This document shows positions 1 to 6,229 of a DNA stretch of 10,604 nucleotides, one piece after another (within the stretch, counting starts at the first letter, position 1; every line of letters begins with the position of its first letter). The notes beneath the pieces were generated by a model. That model had not been told where the DNA came from. It did no database searches and worked only from the letters and a program-made list of their open reading frames with translations. Position numbers and translations under genes: made by a program. The DNA is from an uncultured Lachnospiraceae bacterium (GTDB lineage Bacteria; Bacillota; Clostridia; Lachnospirales; Lachnospiraceae), in the NCBI GenBank assembly GCA_905203555.1, contig CAJKWK010000070.1, forward strand, positions 1-10,604. The letters run 5' to 3'.

Positions 1-1
1 G

Positions 2-316
2 CGATTCATCCGCGCATCTAAAGCTACGCGGTTTTCTCGCCAATATTTTATAAAACAGCGCAGGGAATGCCAGAAAATTCTATGGGAAGCAACGAAAAAC
101 GCCCATTACAAAGAAATATTGAAGTATCTGTACGATTATCCACTTTCCTCTGTACACTCCATGGCGCGAAATTTAAAAATCAATGAAATGTTATTAACAA
201 CTTTTTTAAATCGGATGGTAGAAGATCAAATTGCAGCTATTACAGATATCGGTGGGATTTTGTTTTATACCTTGACATTGTACGGGAAAAAATACGCAAA
301 AATATATACCCTATAA
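2..316 (+). CDS. 3' end of an unidentified protein with a possible winged-helix-like C-terminus (partial)
   Basis: The frame is open from the left edge of the window to a TAA at 314-316, giving 104 residues with no convincing start inside the window. A TTG at 119 is available but has no good ribosome binding site, so I read this as the C-terminal part of a longer protein. The first 40 residues are basic (many Arg and Lys). The rest, from about HYKEILKYLYDYP to the end, alternates short helices with a beta-like stretch (AAITDIGGILFYTLTLYGKKYAKIY). That resembles a winged-helix DNA-binding fold, but this is a shape impression only; no family is recognised. A 65-bp gap separates it from the next gene, and I see no terminator in that gap. 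Confidence 0.55.
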   Translation, partial: RFIRASKATRFSRQYFIKQRRECQKILWEATKNAHYKEILKYLYDYPLSSVHSMARNLKINEMLLTTFLNRMVEDQIAAITDIGGILFYTLTLYGKKYAKIYTL

Positions 317-381
317 CCTCACAAAACCAATTTTCCAACCTTCTGTTTCATAATTAAGAAAACATGAAGGAGGAAAAGGAT

Positions 382-738
382 ATGTCCGTTATGTTAAGCG
401 AGCAGGAAACAACCATCAATTTTTACAGAGATTCTCAATTTGCTGACATTTATACTTCAGATACAACTGTCATGACGCGTCTTGACAAACTTGCAGAAAA
501 TCCAGAATGTCCAGACTGGCAGTTGGTAAGAGTGGAAAAATCCAGGGATGGAGAAATTGTCGGAAAGTGTTACCGAACAAAGAAGCGGCTGGTTTCATTC
601 CGTTCAGCAATTGTAGAACGAATTATGAGTGAAGAAGAAAAAGAAGAACTGAGACTTCGTATGCAGAAAATGCAGGAAGCAAGAAAGGAGAAACAACATG
701 CATTACAGTTACAAAACAATGACGGCCAGGCTGAGTAA
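382..738 (+). CDS. Conserved small protein of unknown function, first gene of the secYE unit
   Basis: The product is 118 aa. I chose the ATG at 382 over the in-frame ATG at 364 because the ribosome binding site AAGGAGG (367-373) lies inside the longer version and is well placed, 8 nt before 382. Residues 11-75 form the likely folded part, with the pattern TINFYRDSQFADIYTSDTT, TRLDKL, and a strand pair ending KKRLVSFRS. Similar small proteins, to my recollection, are common in clostridial phages and conjugative elements, with no known function. Residues 82-112 are a highly charged helix rich in Glu, Lys, Arg and Gln (EEEKEELRLRMQKMQEARKEK) that could form a coiled coil. The last 41 bp overlap the start of secY, so the two are probably translationally coupled. 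No strong promoter is visible just upstream; a TTGACA at 272-277 lacks a good -10 partner. Confidence 0.85.
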   Translation: MSVMLSEQETTINFYRDSQFADIYTSDTTVMTRLDKLAENPECPDWQLVRVEKSRDGEIVGKCYRTKKRLVSFRSAIVERIMSEEEKEELRLRMQKMQEARKEKQHALQLQNNDGQAE

Positions 739-2023
739 TCTGGGATTATTAACAAAAATTTCCATCATCCTGGGCTGCCTGGCGATTGTGAGAATAGGAT
801 CCAATATTCCATTGCCATTCGTAAATCGGGATTATATCCAGACGCTATTAGATGTGGAAGGATTGGGATTTTTACATGCAATCACTGGAGGTTCCATGCT
901 GCAGATGTCGTTTTTTGCACTGTCGGTCAGCCCCTATATTACAGCCTCCATTGTGATCCAGCTCATGAGCGTGGTATCACCAAAGCTGGAGGAAATGCGA
1001 AAAGATGGGAAAACCGGAATGGACCGGTATAAAAAAATCACCCAGTATACAGGTATTGGACTTGCACTGTTACAGTCAGCAGGAATGGCGATCGGCCTTG
1101 GTGCTCAGGGACTTCTGACGCCATATACACCAGTAACCATCATTGGAGCGATAGTCATCTGGACCCTGGGCGGTATTTTTATTATATTCCTGGGAGAATT
1201 TTTAGACAAGTTGGAACTGGGAAGTGGGATTTCCTTGATTTTATTCAGCAATATTGTTGCTTCCCTTCCATCCGATTTTCAGAACATTTATACAGTCTTT
1301 ACCGTGGACGGATCGGCAGCAGTCCAAATTGTAAAAATCACAGGGCTTCTTTTGGTAATCATTGGGGTAATAGCGATGTGTGTAAAGTGTTCTGAAACAT
1401 CCAAGCAGCTCCCGGTTGTTCAAACCAGAAAATTAACTGGATCTGCAAAGAGTACTTTTCCAATCCCTTTAATGACATGCTCTGTCATGCCGGTAATCTT
1501 CGCTGGTTCCATTATGAGTATGCCGATCCTGATTGCTCAGTTTGTACCTTCTATGAAAACAGGAATTATAGGACATATCATAACAGCACTTAATACAGCC
1601 GCTTGGTTCGATGTAGAAATGCCATGGTATTCTGCCGGCGCAGTTTTATATTTCTTCCTGACGACAGTATTTACTTATTTCTATCTGGAAATTGGCTTTA
1701 ACGCAACGGAAATTGCTGAGAACTTAAAAAAATCCGGAGCTGTCATACCAGGAATCCGTCCAGGAAAGCCAACGGAAAATTATATTCGAAGCCTGAGCAC
1801 CAGAATTGCTTTATTAGGAAATACAATCATGACAGGCATCATTTTATTTATGTACCTATTGTGTAGTATCAGTCATGTTGGAATGCTTTCCATTGCAGGA
1901 ACATCCTGTTTTATCTGCGTGAATGTTGTACTGGAAGAAAAGAAGAAGATGGAGTCAAGTCTTGCGGTCAGGACAAGGAAGGCGCATTCATTTTTACTGG
2001 CAGGAAAACATCTGACAGCATAA
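698..2023 (+). CDS. secY: Accessory (divergent) SecY protein translocase channel subunit
   Basis: The product is 441 aa, close to the usual SecY length of 420-440, with about ten hydrophobic segments. SecY forms the membrane channel through which SecA or the ribosome passes unfolded proteins. Family landmarks appear in order: RIGSNIPLP at the end of TM1 (32-40); a plug/TM2 region ending FFALSVSPYITASIVIQLM (72-90); DRYKKITQYT (109-118); LGEFLDKLELGSGISLI (165-181); IPLMTCSVMPVIFAGSI (256-272); GFNATEIAENLKKSG (333-347); and the C5-loop signature GIRPGKPT (352-359) with Arg354. The C4 loop (about 238-256) is about four residues shorter than in E. coli SecY. The C-terminus lacks the usual R-x-Y-x-G-F ending. 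It is not in a ribosomal-protein operon, and a SecE-like gene follows 13 nt after the stop, so this is an accessory copy. The start at 698 has AAGGAG at about 685-690; the ATG at 719 is the alternative. Confidence 0.93.
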   Translation: MHYSYKTMTARLSNLGLLTKISIILGCLAIVRIGSNIPLPFVNRDYIQTLLDVEGLGFLHAITGGSMLQMSFFALSVSPYITASIVIQLMSVVSPKLEEMRKDGKTGMDRYKKITQYTGIGLALLQSAGMAIGLGAQGLLTPYTPVTIIGAIVIWTLGGIFIIFLGEFLDKLELGSGISLILFSNIVASLPSDFQNIYTVFTVDGSAAVQIVKITGLLLVIIGVIAMCVKCSETSKQLPVVQTRKLTGSAKSTFPIPLMTCSVMPVIFAGSIMSMPILIAQFVPSMKTGIIGHIITALNTAAWFDVEMPWYSAGAVLYFFLTTVFTYFYLEIGFNATEIAENLKKSGAVIPGIRPGKPTENYIRSLSTRIALLGNTIMTGIILFMYLLCSISHVGMLSIAGTSCFICVNVVLEEKKKMESSLAVRTRKAHSFLLAGKHLTA

Positions 2024-2036
2024 GGAGGAAAAACTT

Positions 2037-2219
2037 GTGAATAAAGGAATCAAGATATTAAATAAAAAGAAACATACATGGAAAAAACTGGGAATGATCT
2101 CGCCGTCCAATACAGAAGTAACAAAAAATACCGCAATCGTAATTGCTGCAATGGGCGCCATGGCTTCCTTCGTATTTGCTGTAGATGGATTTACAACCTG
2201 GTTTTTGACATTTTTGTAA
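2037..2219 (+). CDS. secE: SecE-like single-span translocase subunit
   Basis: The product is 60 aa from a GTG start with a strong AAGGAGG (2022-2028) overlapping the secY stop codon. The layout is that of bacterial SecE: a basic N-terminus (KKKHTWKK, 10-17), a Pro-containing hinge followed by a short amphipathic stretch (ISPSNTEVTKNT, 21-32), and one C-terminal transmembrane segment (about 33-60, AIVIAAMGAMASFVFAVDGF...). In canonical SecE the hinge reads W-P-[ST]-x-x-E and the span is followed by a D-x-x-x-x-x-L ending. Here the Trp is replaced, but P-S-x-x-E and the Asp after the span are kept. SecE clamps SecY and is essential for channel stability. Length, topology and position directly behind secY support the call; sequence identity alone would not. 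The streptococcal accessory system likewise supplies its own SecE-like partner (Asp4). A generic single-pass membrane protein is the alternative. Confidence 0.72.
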   Translation: MNKGIKILNKKKHTWKKLGMISPSNTEVTKNTAIVIAAMGAMASFVFAVDGFTTWFLTFL

Positions 2220-2227
2220 AATAATCT

Positions 2228-2285
2228 CATTTTTCATATCCGCAGGGTTTCTTTTCGTGACACAGAGGGTTCCCTGCGGTATATT
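2228..2285 (+). promoter_or_regulatory. Shared box (copy A) and promoter of the LCP operon
   Basis: The box CATTTTTCATATCCGCA (2228-2244) is followed by a promoter with -35 GTGACA (2257-2262), a 17-bp spacer and -10 TATATT (2280-2285), about 32 bp before the LCP start codon. The same box occurs at 4162, 6139 (minus strand) and 9848, always at a similar distance from a -10. In this copy the AAAA after the box core is replaced by GGG, which takes part in an inverted repeat. I infer a binding site for a shared regulator. Confidence 0.7.
2240..2279 (+). terminator. Inverted repeat between secE and the LCP gene; possible weak terminator or operator
   Basis: The 8-bp arms CCGCAGGG (2240-2247) and CCCTGCGG (2272-2279) are perfect and enclose a 24-nt loop, followed by the T-rich run TATATTTTTA. 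It could end secYE transcription. However, the loop is long, the T-run is interrupted, and the repeat overlaps both the regulatory box and the -35/-10 of the next promoter. It may therefore equally be a DNA operator or an RNA structure on read-through transcripts. Confidence 0.5.
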
Positions 2286-2317
2286 TTTACAAAAAAGTAT
2301 GAGGGGAGAGAAGTTAA

Positions 2318-3730
2318 ATGTCAAACCAGCAAAAAAGAAGAATCGTTGTATTTGTAATTTTAGCGGGAATCATCGTTCTTTCAACTGCTACAATTTGCAG
2401 CATGGCACACTTAAAAAACACCGTCAATCAAACGGCAAAGATGGTACAACCAATCCATAAAGAGGAAATCCAGAAAATGACAAATGAAAACTTAACGGAG
2501 GAAACCGTTGTGAAGTTAAGAGATAGCTGGACGGTTGCAGCATTTGGATTGGATTCTAGGGAAAGCGATAATATGGAACGCGGAAATTCAGATGTGATCA
2601 TGTTGATTACTATGGATGGCAAAACTGGAGTAGTCAAACTAGCAAGTGTATATAGGGATACCTGTTTGAAAACAGGAGAGAGATCCTATAAAAAAGCGAA
2701 TGCTGCATATGCGTCAGGTGGTCCAAAGCAGGCAGTGGCGATGTTAAACGAAAATCTGGATCTGCGTATTGATGATTACATTGCAGTGAATTGGAAGAGT
2801 GTAGCAGAAGCGATCAATCTTTTAGGAGGGATTGATTTATCCGTCACAGACAGGGAGTTTATGTATTTAAACAGCTTTATTACCGAAACTGTAAAATCCA
2901 CCGGCATCCCTTCCGTACACTTAAAACATGCAGGAATGAACCATTTGGATGGGGTACAGGCAGTAGCATATTGCCGGCTTCGCCTGATGGACGATGATTT
3001 CAAGCGAACGGAGCGTCAGCAGAAAGTGCTGAACCTTGTACTGAAACAGGCATCAGAAGCTGACTTTGCCACACTGAACCAATTGATTGTAACAATACTT
3101 CCGCAAGTAGCTTCATCCATCGATCCAGATGATTTATATGCGGTGGCGAAAAATATTACAAAGCTGCACATTGCAGGAACTACGGGGTTTCCCAAAAAAC
3201 ACTTTGTAAAAACGGTGAATGGCGCATCTTATGTATTTCCAGAAAACTTAGCGGACAGTGTGTCAGACTTACATCTATTCCTGTATGGAACAGAAGAATA
3301 TGAACCATCCAGCCAGGTCAAAGAAATTGGGATGGCGATCCAGAAAAAAAGCAGAAGAGATACCGTAAGAACTATACAAAAACAACAACCTGCACCAACG
3401 ATCCCGATTGTAGCACCAACCGAAACACAAGAAGAAATGACAACTTCATTGTCAGAAGAAGAGAATGTGGTTTCCATGCAGCTTGATGAAAATGTAGAAA
3501 TAACAGAAGAGAGCAAAGCAGCTGAAGACATACAGGAGACAACACAGGAAACAGAAAAATCAGAGAAGAACGATGTATCAAACCCATATGGTCCAGGATA
3601 CGGTCCAGGAATGGCGTTGCCAGAAAGCCAAACGGATACCAATGTGCAAATCGAATCCAGTGCGGAGCCGATAGATCCTGGAGAAACGGGAGTTCCTGCA
3701 TTAGCAGATGAAAATCAGAAGGAGGAATAA
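2318..3730 (+). CDS. LytR-CpsA-Psr (LCP) family cell-wall glycopolymer transferase-like protein
   Basis: The product is 470 aa. LCP enzymes sit outside the membrane and transfer polyprenyl-linked glycopolymers onto peptidoglycan or surface proteins. It has a short basic N-terminus, one membrane anchor (about 9-30), then the LCP domain (about 70-290). Matching motifs are AAFGLDSRE (74-82, with Asp79 and Arg81), RGNSDVIMLITMD (88-100, Asp92), VKLASVYRDT (106-115, Arg113), NAAYASGGPKQAV (128-140), LGGIDLSV (169-176), and LDGVQAVAYCRLR followed by DDDFKRTERQQKVL (210-238). The Asp and Arg residues that bind the lipid diphosphate are therefore present. Residues 355-470 are a low-complexity tail rich in Glu, Thr, Gln and Pro, with a YGPGYGPG stretch (424-431). 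No LPxTG motif or second membrane span is present. AGGGGAG lies 9 nt before the ATG. Its own promoter carries regulatory box A. It is probably co-transcribed with the 108-aa gene 4 nt downstream. Confidence 0.92.
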   Translation: MSNQQKRRIVVFVILAGIIVLSTATICSMAHLKNTVNQTAKMVQPIHKEEIQKMTNENLTEETVVKLRDSWTVAAFGLDSRESDNMERGNSDVIMLITMDGKTGVVKLASVYRDTCLKTGERSYKKANAAYASGGPKQAVAMLNENLDLRIDDYIAVNWKSVAEAINLLGGIDLSVTDREFMYLNSFITETVKSTGIPSVHLKHAGMNHLDGVQAVAYCRLRLMDDDFKRTERQQKVLNLVLKQASEADFATLNQLIVTILPQVASSIDPDDLYAVAKNITKLHIAGTTGFPKKHFVKTVNGASYVFPENLADSVSDLHLFLYGTEEYEPSSQVKEIGMAIQKKSRRDTVRTIQKQQPAPTIPIVAPTETQEEMTTSLSEEENVVSMQLDENVEITEESKAAEDIQETTQETEKSEKNDVSNPYGPGYGPGMALPESQTDTNVQIESSAEPIDPGETGVPALADENQKEE

Positions 3731-3734
3731 GGTT

Positions 3735-4061
3735 ATGTATATCTTAAATAAAAACGGATCCAGCCTATTCAGAACAGAAGATTTTGTAGAGATTTCCTTG
3801 GTAGATGAAACTGACAGGTTAAAAAAACTGCATCCAGCTATTCGTGGACAATATTTTGTCGTGCGGGCATACCTGGAATTGAATAATAGAAACTCTTCTG
3901 TAACTTTAGCATCTTATGATGAAGAAGCAGAGGCGAAAAATAACTATTATGCCATGATAGAAGCTATTGGAAATAATGCTGAGGTATTTTCTTTTTATCC
4001 GCTAAATACTGACATAATGCAGGAAAGAGATATGCAAAACGACATGACATTGGAAGACTAG
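3735..4061 (+). CDS. Small conserved protein of unknown function, second gene of the LCP operon
   Basis: The product is 108 aa. I chose the ATG at 3735, which has GAAGGAGG (3718-3725) 9 nt upstream, over an in-frame ATG at 3708 inside the LCP gene. No signal peptide or membrane span is seen. The layout is an N-terminal strand (MYILNKNGSSLF), a central strand-rich part, then SSVTLASYDEEAEAKNNYYAMIEAIGN (about 53-79), where a strand is followed by an acidic helix. The pattern of V-T-L-x-x-Y-x-x-x-x-E-A-x plus a helix and an aromatic C-terminal strand resembles short proteins I recall from clostridial genomes, always uncharacterised. It follows the LCP stop codon by 4 nt and is followed within 10 nt by a strong terminator, so it is the last gene of that operon. 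Confidence 0.85.
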   Translation: MYILNKNGSSLFRTEDFVEISLVDETDRLKKLHPAIRGQYFVVRAYLELNNRNSSVTLASYDEEAEAKNNYYAMIEAIGNNAEVFSFYPLNTDIMQERDMQNDMTLED

Positions 4062-4070
4062 AAAAATACA

Positions 4071-4097
4071 CCGAATCCTTCTAAGGATTCGGTTTTT
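4071..4097 (+). terminator. Rho-independent terminator of the LCP operon
   Basis: CCGAATCC (4071-4078) pairs with GGATTCGG (4085-4092) around a TTCTAA loop, followed by five T (4093-4097). The stem is perfect and starts 10 nt after the stop codon of the 108-aa gene. Confidence 0.93.
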
Positions 4098-4161
4098 GCA
4101 TGCACAAAACAATGAAAGTTATCATTTTGGAAATCAGCATATTTTCCAATTGCAAATCATT

Positions 4162-4214
4162 CATTTTTCTTATCCGCAAAAATCATTGTCTTTCATCCAA
4201 TGGTTTGGTATACT
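4162..4214 (+). promoter_or_regulatory. Shared box (copy B) and promoter of the 373-aa gene
   Basis: The box CATTTTTCTTATCCGCA (4162-4178; one change from the consensus) runs on into AAAA. It is followed by -35 TTGTCT (4186-4191), a 17-bp spacer and -10 TATACT (4209-4214). The sequence GTTTGGTATA around this -10 is repeated at the minus-strand copy C promoter, so the similarity goes beyond the box itself. The remaining DNA from 4098 to 4265 shows nothing else recognisable. Confidence 0.78.
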
Positions 4215-4265
4215 AAAAAAACACGGATGTATACCTTTTGTTATTGAGTATTGGAGGACAATAGG

Positions 4266-5387
4266 ATGCAGGAATACAATTTTTATAAACATTTACATGT
4301 CGTCTGGGCAGATGACGATACGCGAATCCTGGATGGGATATCAGAAAAAGAGCTAAAGGAAAAATTTCTTCGCTACCGACATAGAGGATACATCGATTCG
4401 TCCAAATGGGAAGATCGGACATGGAGAATCATAGGAGAAAAAAAGACGGCAGTGATTTGTTTTGACTTTACAGAAAAGGAATGTAATGCATATGCAGAAC
4501 TTAATCATGACGCAGTTCTCCAGGAAGATGCCAGACTGTTTGTAATCCTTGGAATGGAAAAATACGGAACCAGGGAGTTAGAAGATTTATGGAAGAAAAC
4601 GAAGAAAGTATTAAGGCTGGTAAAATTTGGACAGACACCAGAAAGGGTGTTTCAAAATGAAACGCTGATGCAGCCAAGAAATTGTCCGGAGCTTATGGAT
4701 TTTTTTCGCATTTTTCAACCATACGGATATAACGAGATTATTCGCAATCTGGAAGAATATATGGAAGAACACCTATTTCCTAATATGGGATTGTTGAGAA
4801 TTCACTACCAGGCGATGTTCCGTTTAGAGAAAGCATTGATGGAATTAAAGGGGAAGCAGCAGAGTCCGAAAGTCCACCGCATTTTAGCATATATGCATAC
4901 GATGCGGTACATTCCAATGAAAACGGATGAGTTTTGTATGTTGTCCAATGCTTTTATCAGAAAAATTGGAGAAAAAACATATCTGTGCGATCCGCATGGA
5001 ATATTACGAGACATACCGCTTTCGGTAGAACTGGAGATGGAGATCAGAGAAGTAATACAGACTGATATCATACCATCTGATCTTGTCAATGATCTGGAAA
5101 GTGTTTATCATACAGTTTCCAGCTCTTACTATTGTATCCGGACAGACGAACAACTCGCAGAACGGTATGGAAAGCGGACATTGACAGACGAAAACCTACT
5201 GCAGGAAGGAGAATTAATTCGACTATCTCTACCTATTATCCGTCTGTTATCTATCATCATTGGCGCAGCATACACAGAGAATCCTGAAGTGTTTTTAAGA
5301 ATCGCAGAGCTTCCTGCAACACTGGAAGTGAAAGAGTGGAGAATCCATACAGAAAAAGCGCTCTTGGCAGAAAAGCTGGAACACTAA
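4266..5387 (+). CDS. Protein of unknown function, 373 aa
   Basis: I do not recognise this family. The ATG at 4266 is preceded by GGAGG (4253-4257) at 8-nt spacing; an in-frame TTG at 4251 would lie across that site and was not used. The protein has no signal peptide. The N-terminal 65 residues (HVVWADDDTRILDGISEKELKEKFLRY...) mix aromatic and charged residues, and the middle is charged and probably mostly helical. A hydrophobic helix (LSLPIIRLLSIIIGAAYT, near residue 330) near the C-terminus is too amphipathic and isolated to be a sure membrane span. A few Cys residues are scattered without a zinc-binding spacing. The gene is a single-gene transcription unit with its own boxed promoter (copy B) and a bidirectional terminator just after its stop. 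It shares that control with the LCP operon and the convergent 195-aa gene. Confidence 0.88.
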   Translation: MQEYNFYKHLHVVWADDDTRILDGISEKELKEKFLRYRHRGYIDSSKWEDRTWRIIGEKKTAVICFDFTEKECNAYAELNHDAVLQEDARLFVILGMEKYGTRELEDLWKKTKKVLRLVKFGQTPERVFQNETLMQPRNCPELMDFFRIFQPYGYNEIIRNLEEYMEEHLFPNMGLLRIHYQAMFRLEKALMELKGKQQSPKVHRILAYMHTMRYIPMKTDEFCMLSNAFIRKIGEKTYLCDPHGILRDIPLSVELEMEIREVIQTDIIPSDLVNDLESVYHTVSSSYYCIRTDEQLAERYGKRTLTDENLLQEGELIRLSLPIIRLLSIIIGAAYTENPEVFLRIAELPATLEVKEWRIHTEKALLAEKLEH

Positions 5388-5391
5388 CAAG

Positions 5392-5424
5392 AAAGCAGCA
5401 GGAAAAATTTTTCCTGCTGCTTTT
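5392..5424. terminator. Bidirectional terminator between convergent genes
   Basis: GCAGCAGGAAAAA (5395-5407) is directly followed by its exact complement TTTTTCCTGCTGC (5408-5420). AAA precedes it and TTTT follows it, so it can end transcription from both sides. It lies 4 nt after the stop of the 373-aa gene and 2 nt from the stop of the minus-strand 195-aa gene, so one element serves both. Confidence 0.9.
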
Positions 5425-5426
5425 CG

Positions 5427-6014
5427 TTAAAGCTGATCACTTAATACTCGGATTGTGGCCGCAATTTTAACAAATATATCAAATTCGGGCTGTTCAATGT
5501 AATCATCATATTCATCAGAAAATTCAATTTCGAGCCAGGCATCCAATTCATCTGCATAATCAATGAGTTCCTCTTGAATCTGTTGAAAAGATAAATCTGG
5601 TATATCAGTTTTAGGGATTTTACGAATATTGGTAATGGGGAGAAATTTGTTTGAAGAGCAATAAAGATATTCCTGATAAGCTTCTGCAAGGGAGAGCTGC
5701 CATAAAAGAATCTTTTCTTGGATACTTGCCATTAAAATTACTTCGTCTTTTAAAGCATAAAATTGCGCCGCTCGATGAAAAACCCTGGATGGCAGTCGGG
5801 ACTGTTTTCCTGCTTCTATCATGGATCGTAAAAGGCTTGTTTTACAATCCGTTTTCAGCTCATCCAAACGCCGAATGATATGCCTATTTAAAATATCAGA
5901 CTGGAAAAGAGAATCAAGCAAAGAAAACATCTTTGGGGTTAAGGTTGTAGCTGCCATCATATTTTTACGGATTACAATACTGCTAATATCAATTTCTGGC
6001 AACAAGAACGTCAT
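5427..6014 (-). CDS. Protein of unknown function, 195 aa, minus strand
   Basis: I chose the ATG at 6014 because AGAGGTG (ending at 6021 on the minus strand) is well placed 6 nt upstream. A GTG at 6023 would fall inside that site. The protein looks largely helical: a helical block rich in Leu, Ile and Arg (about 25-115), a short proline-containing linker (FLPITNIRKIPKTDIPDL, 125-141), and an acidic C-terminal third (EELIDYADELDAWLEIEFSDEYDDYIEQPEFD, 148-179). No membrane span, signal peptide or known motif is recognised. It stands alone on its strand, is divergent from ligA and convergent with the 373-aa gene. It carries box copy C upstream in its own orientation, which ties it to the same control as the flanking plus-strand units. 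Confidence 0.85.
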   Translation of the reverse strand: MTFLLPEIDISSIVIRKNMMAATTLTPKMFSLLDSLFQSDILNRHIIRRLDELKTDCKTSLLRSMIEAGKQSRLPSRVFHRAAQFYALKDEVILMASIQEKILLWQLSLAEAYQEYLYCSSNKFLPITNIRKIPKTDIPDLSFQQIQEELIDYADELDAWLEIEFSDEYDDYIEQPEFDIFVKIAATIRVLSDQL

Positions 6015-6082
6015 TACAAACACCTCTTTTCAATAGGATGGGTTGGTAAACAAGTTGCATAAAAATATGAATTGATATAGAT

Positions 6083-6139
6083 ATTATACCAAACATCCAA
6101 AGAAAAACTAGAAGTAAATTTTGCGGATATGAAAAAATG
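6083..6139 (-). promoter_or_regulatory. Shared box (copy C) and promoter of the 195-aa gene
   Basis: Read on the minus strand, CATTTTTTCATATCCGCA (6139 to 6122, with one extra T) runs on into AAA (6121-6119). It lies 51 bp upstream of -10 TATAAT (6088 to 6083), and GTTTGG directly precedes the -10. No good -35 is present: the hexamer at 17-bp spacing reads CTAGTT. A weak -35 fits a promoter that needs an activator bound at the box, though this is inference. Confidence 0.75.
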
Positions 6140-6162
6140 CATTATATTGTTGGCTTTTTAAG

Positions 6163-6190
6163 CTGACAAAAGGTGATCCAGTCCCATAAT
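6163..6190 (+). promoter_or_regulatory. Probable promoter of ligA
   Basis: CTGACA (6163-6168) and CATAAT (6185-6190) are separated by 16 bp and lie 40 bp before the ligA ATG. Each hexamer matches the consensus at five of six positions. Box copy C lies 23 bp upstream of this -35 but points away, so a shared regulator could act on both divergent promoters. Confidence 0.5.
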
Positions 6191-6229
6191 TCTTTTGTAT
6201 CATATAGAGAAATAAGAGGAGGAAATAGA

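Noticed and set aside
272..300. TTGACA inside the left-edge gene as a promoter for the secYE unit.
   Set aside because: No acceptable -10 hexamer lies 16-18 bp downstream, so the promoter of this unit remains unlocated.
3229..3701. Long minus-strand open frames opposite the LCP tail (137 aa and 109 aa).
   Set aside because: They lie entirely within a well-supported LCP gene. Their Ser/Cys/Phe-rich composition is the antisense of a Glu/Thr/Gln-rich tail, and no ribosome binding site was found.
698..4061. A canonical SecA2/SecY2 glycoprotein export system.
   Set aside because: No SecA2, Asp proteins 1-3, glycosyltransferases or serine-rich repeat adhesin is visible. Only a SecY and a SecE-like protein are supported.
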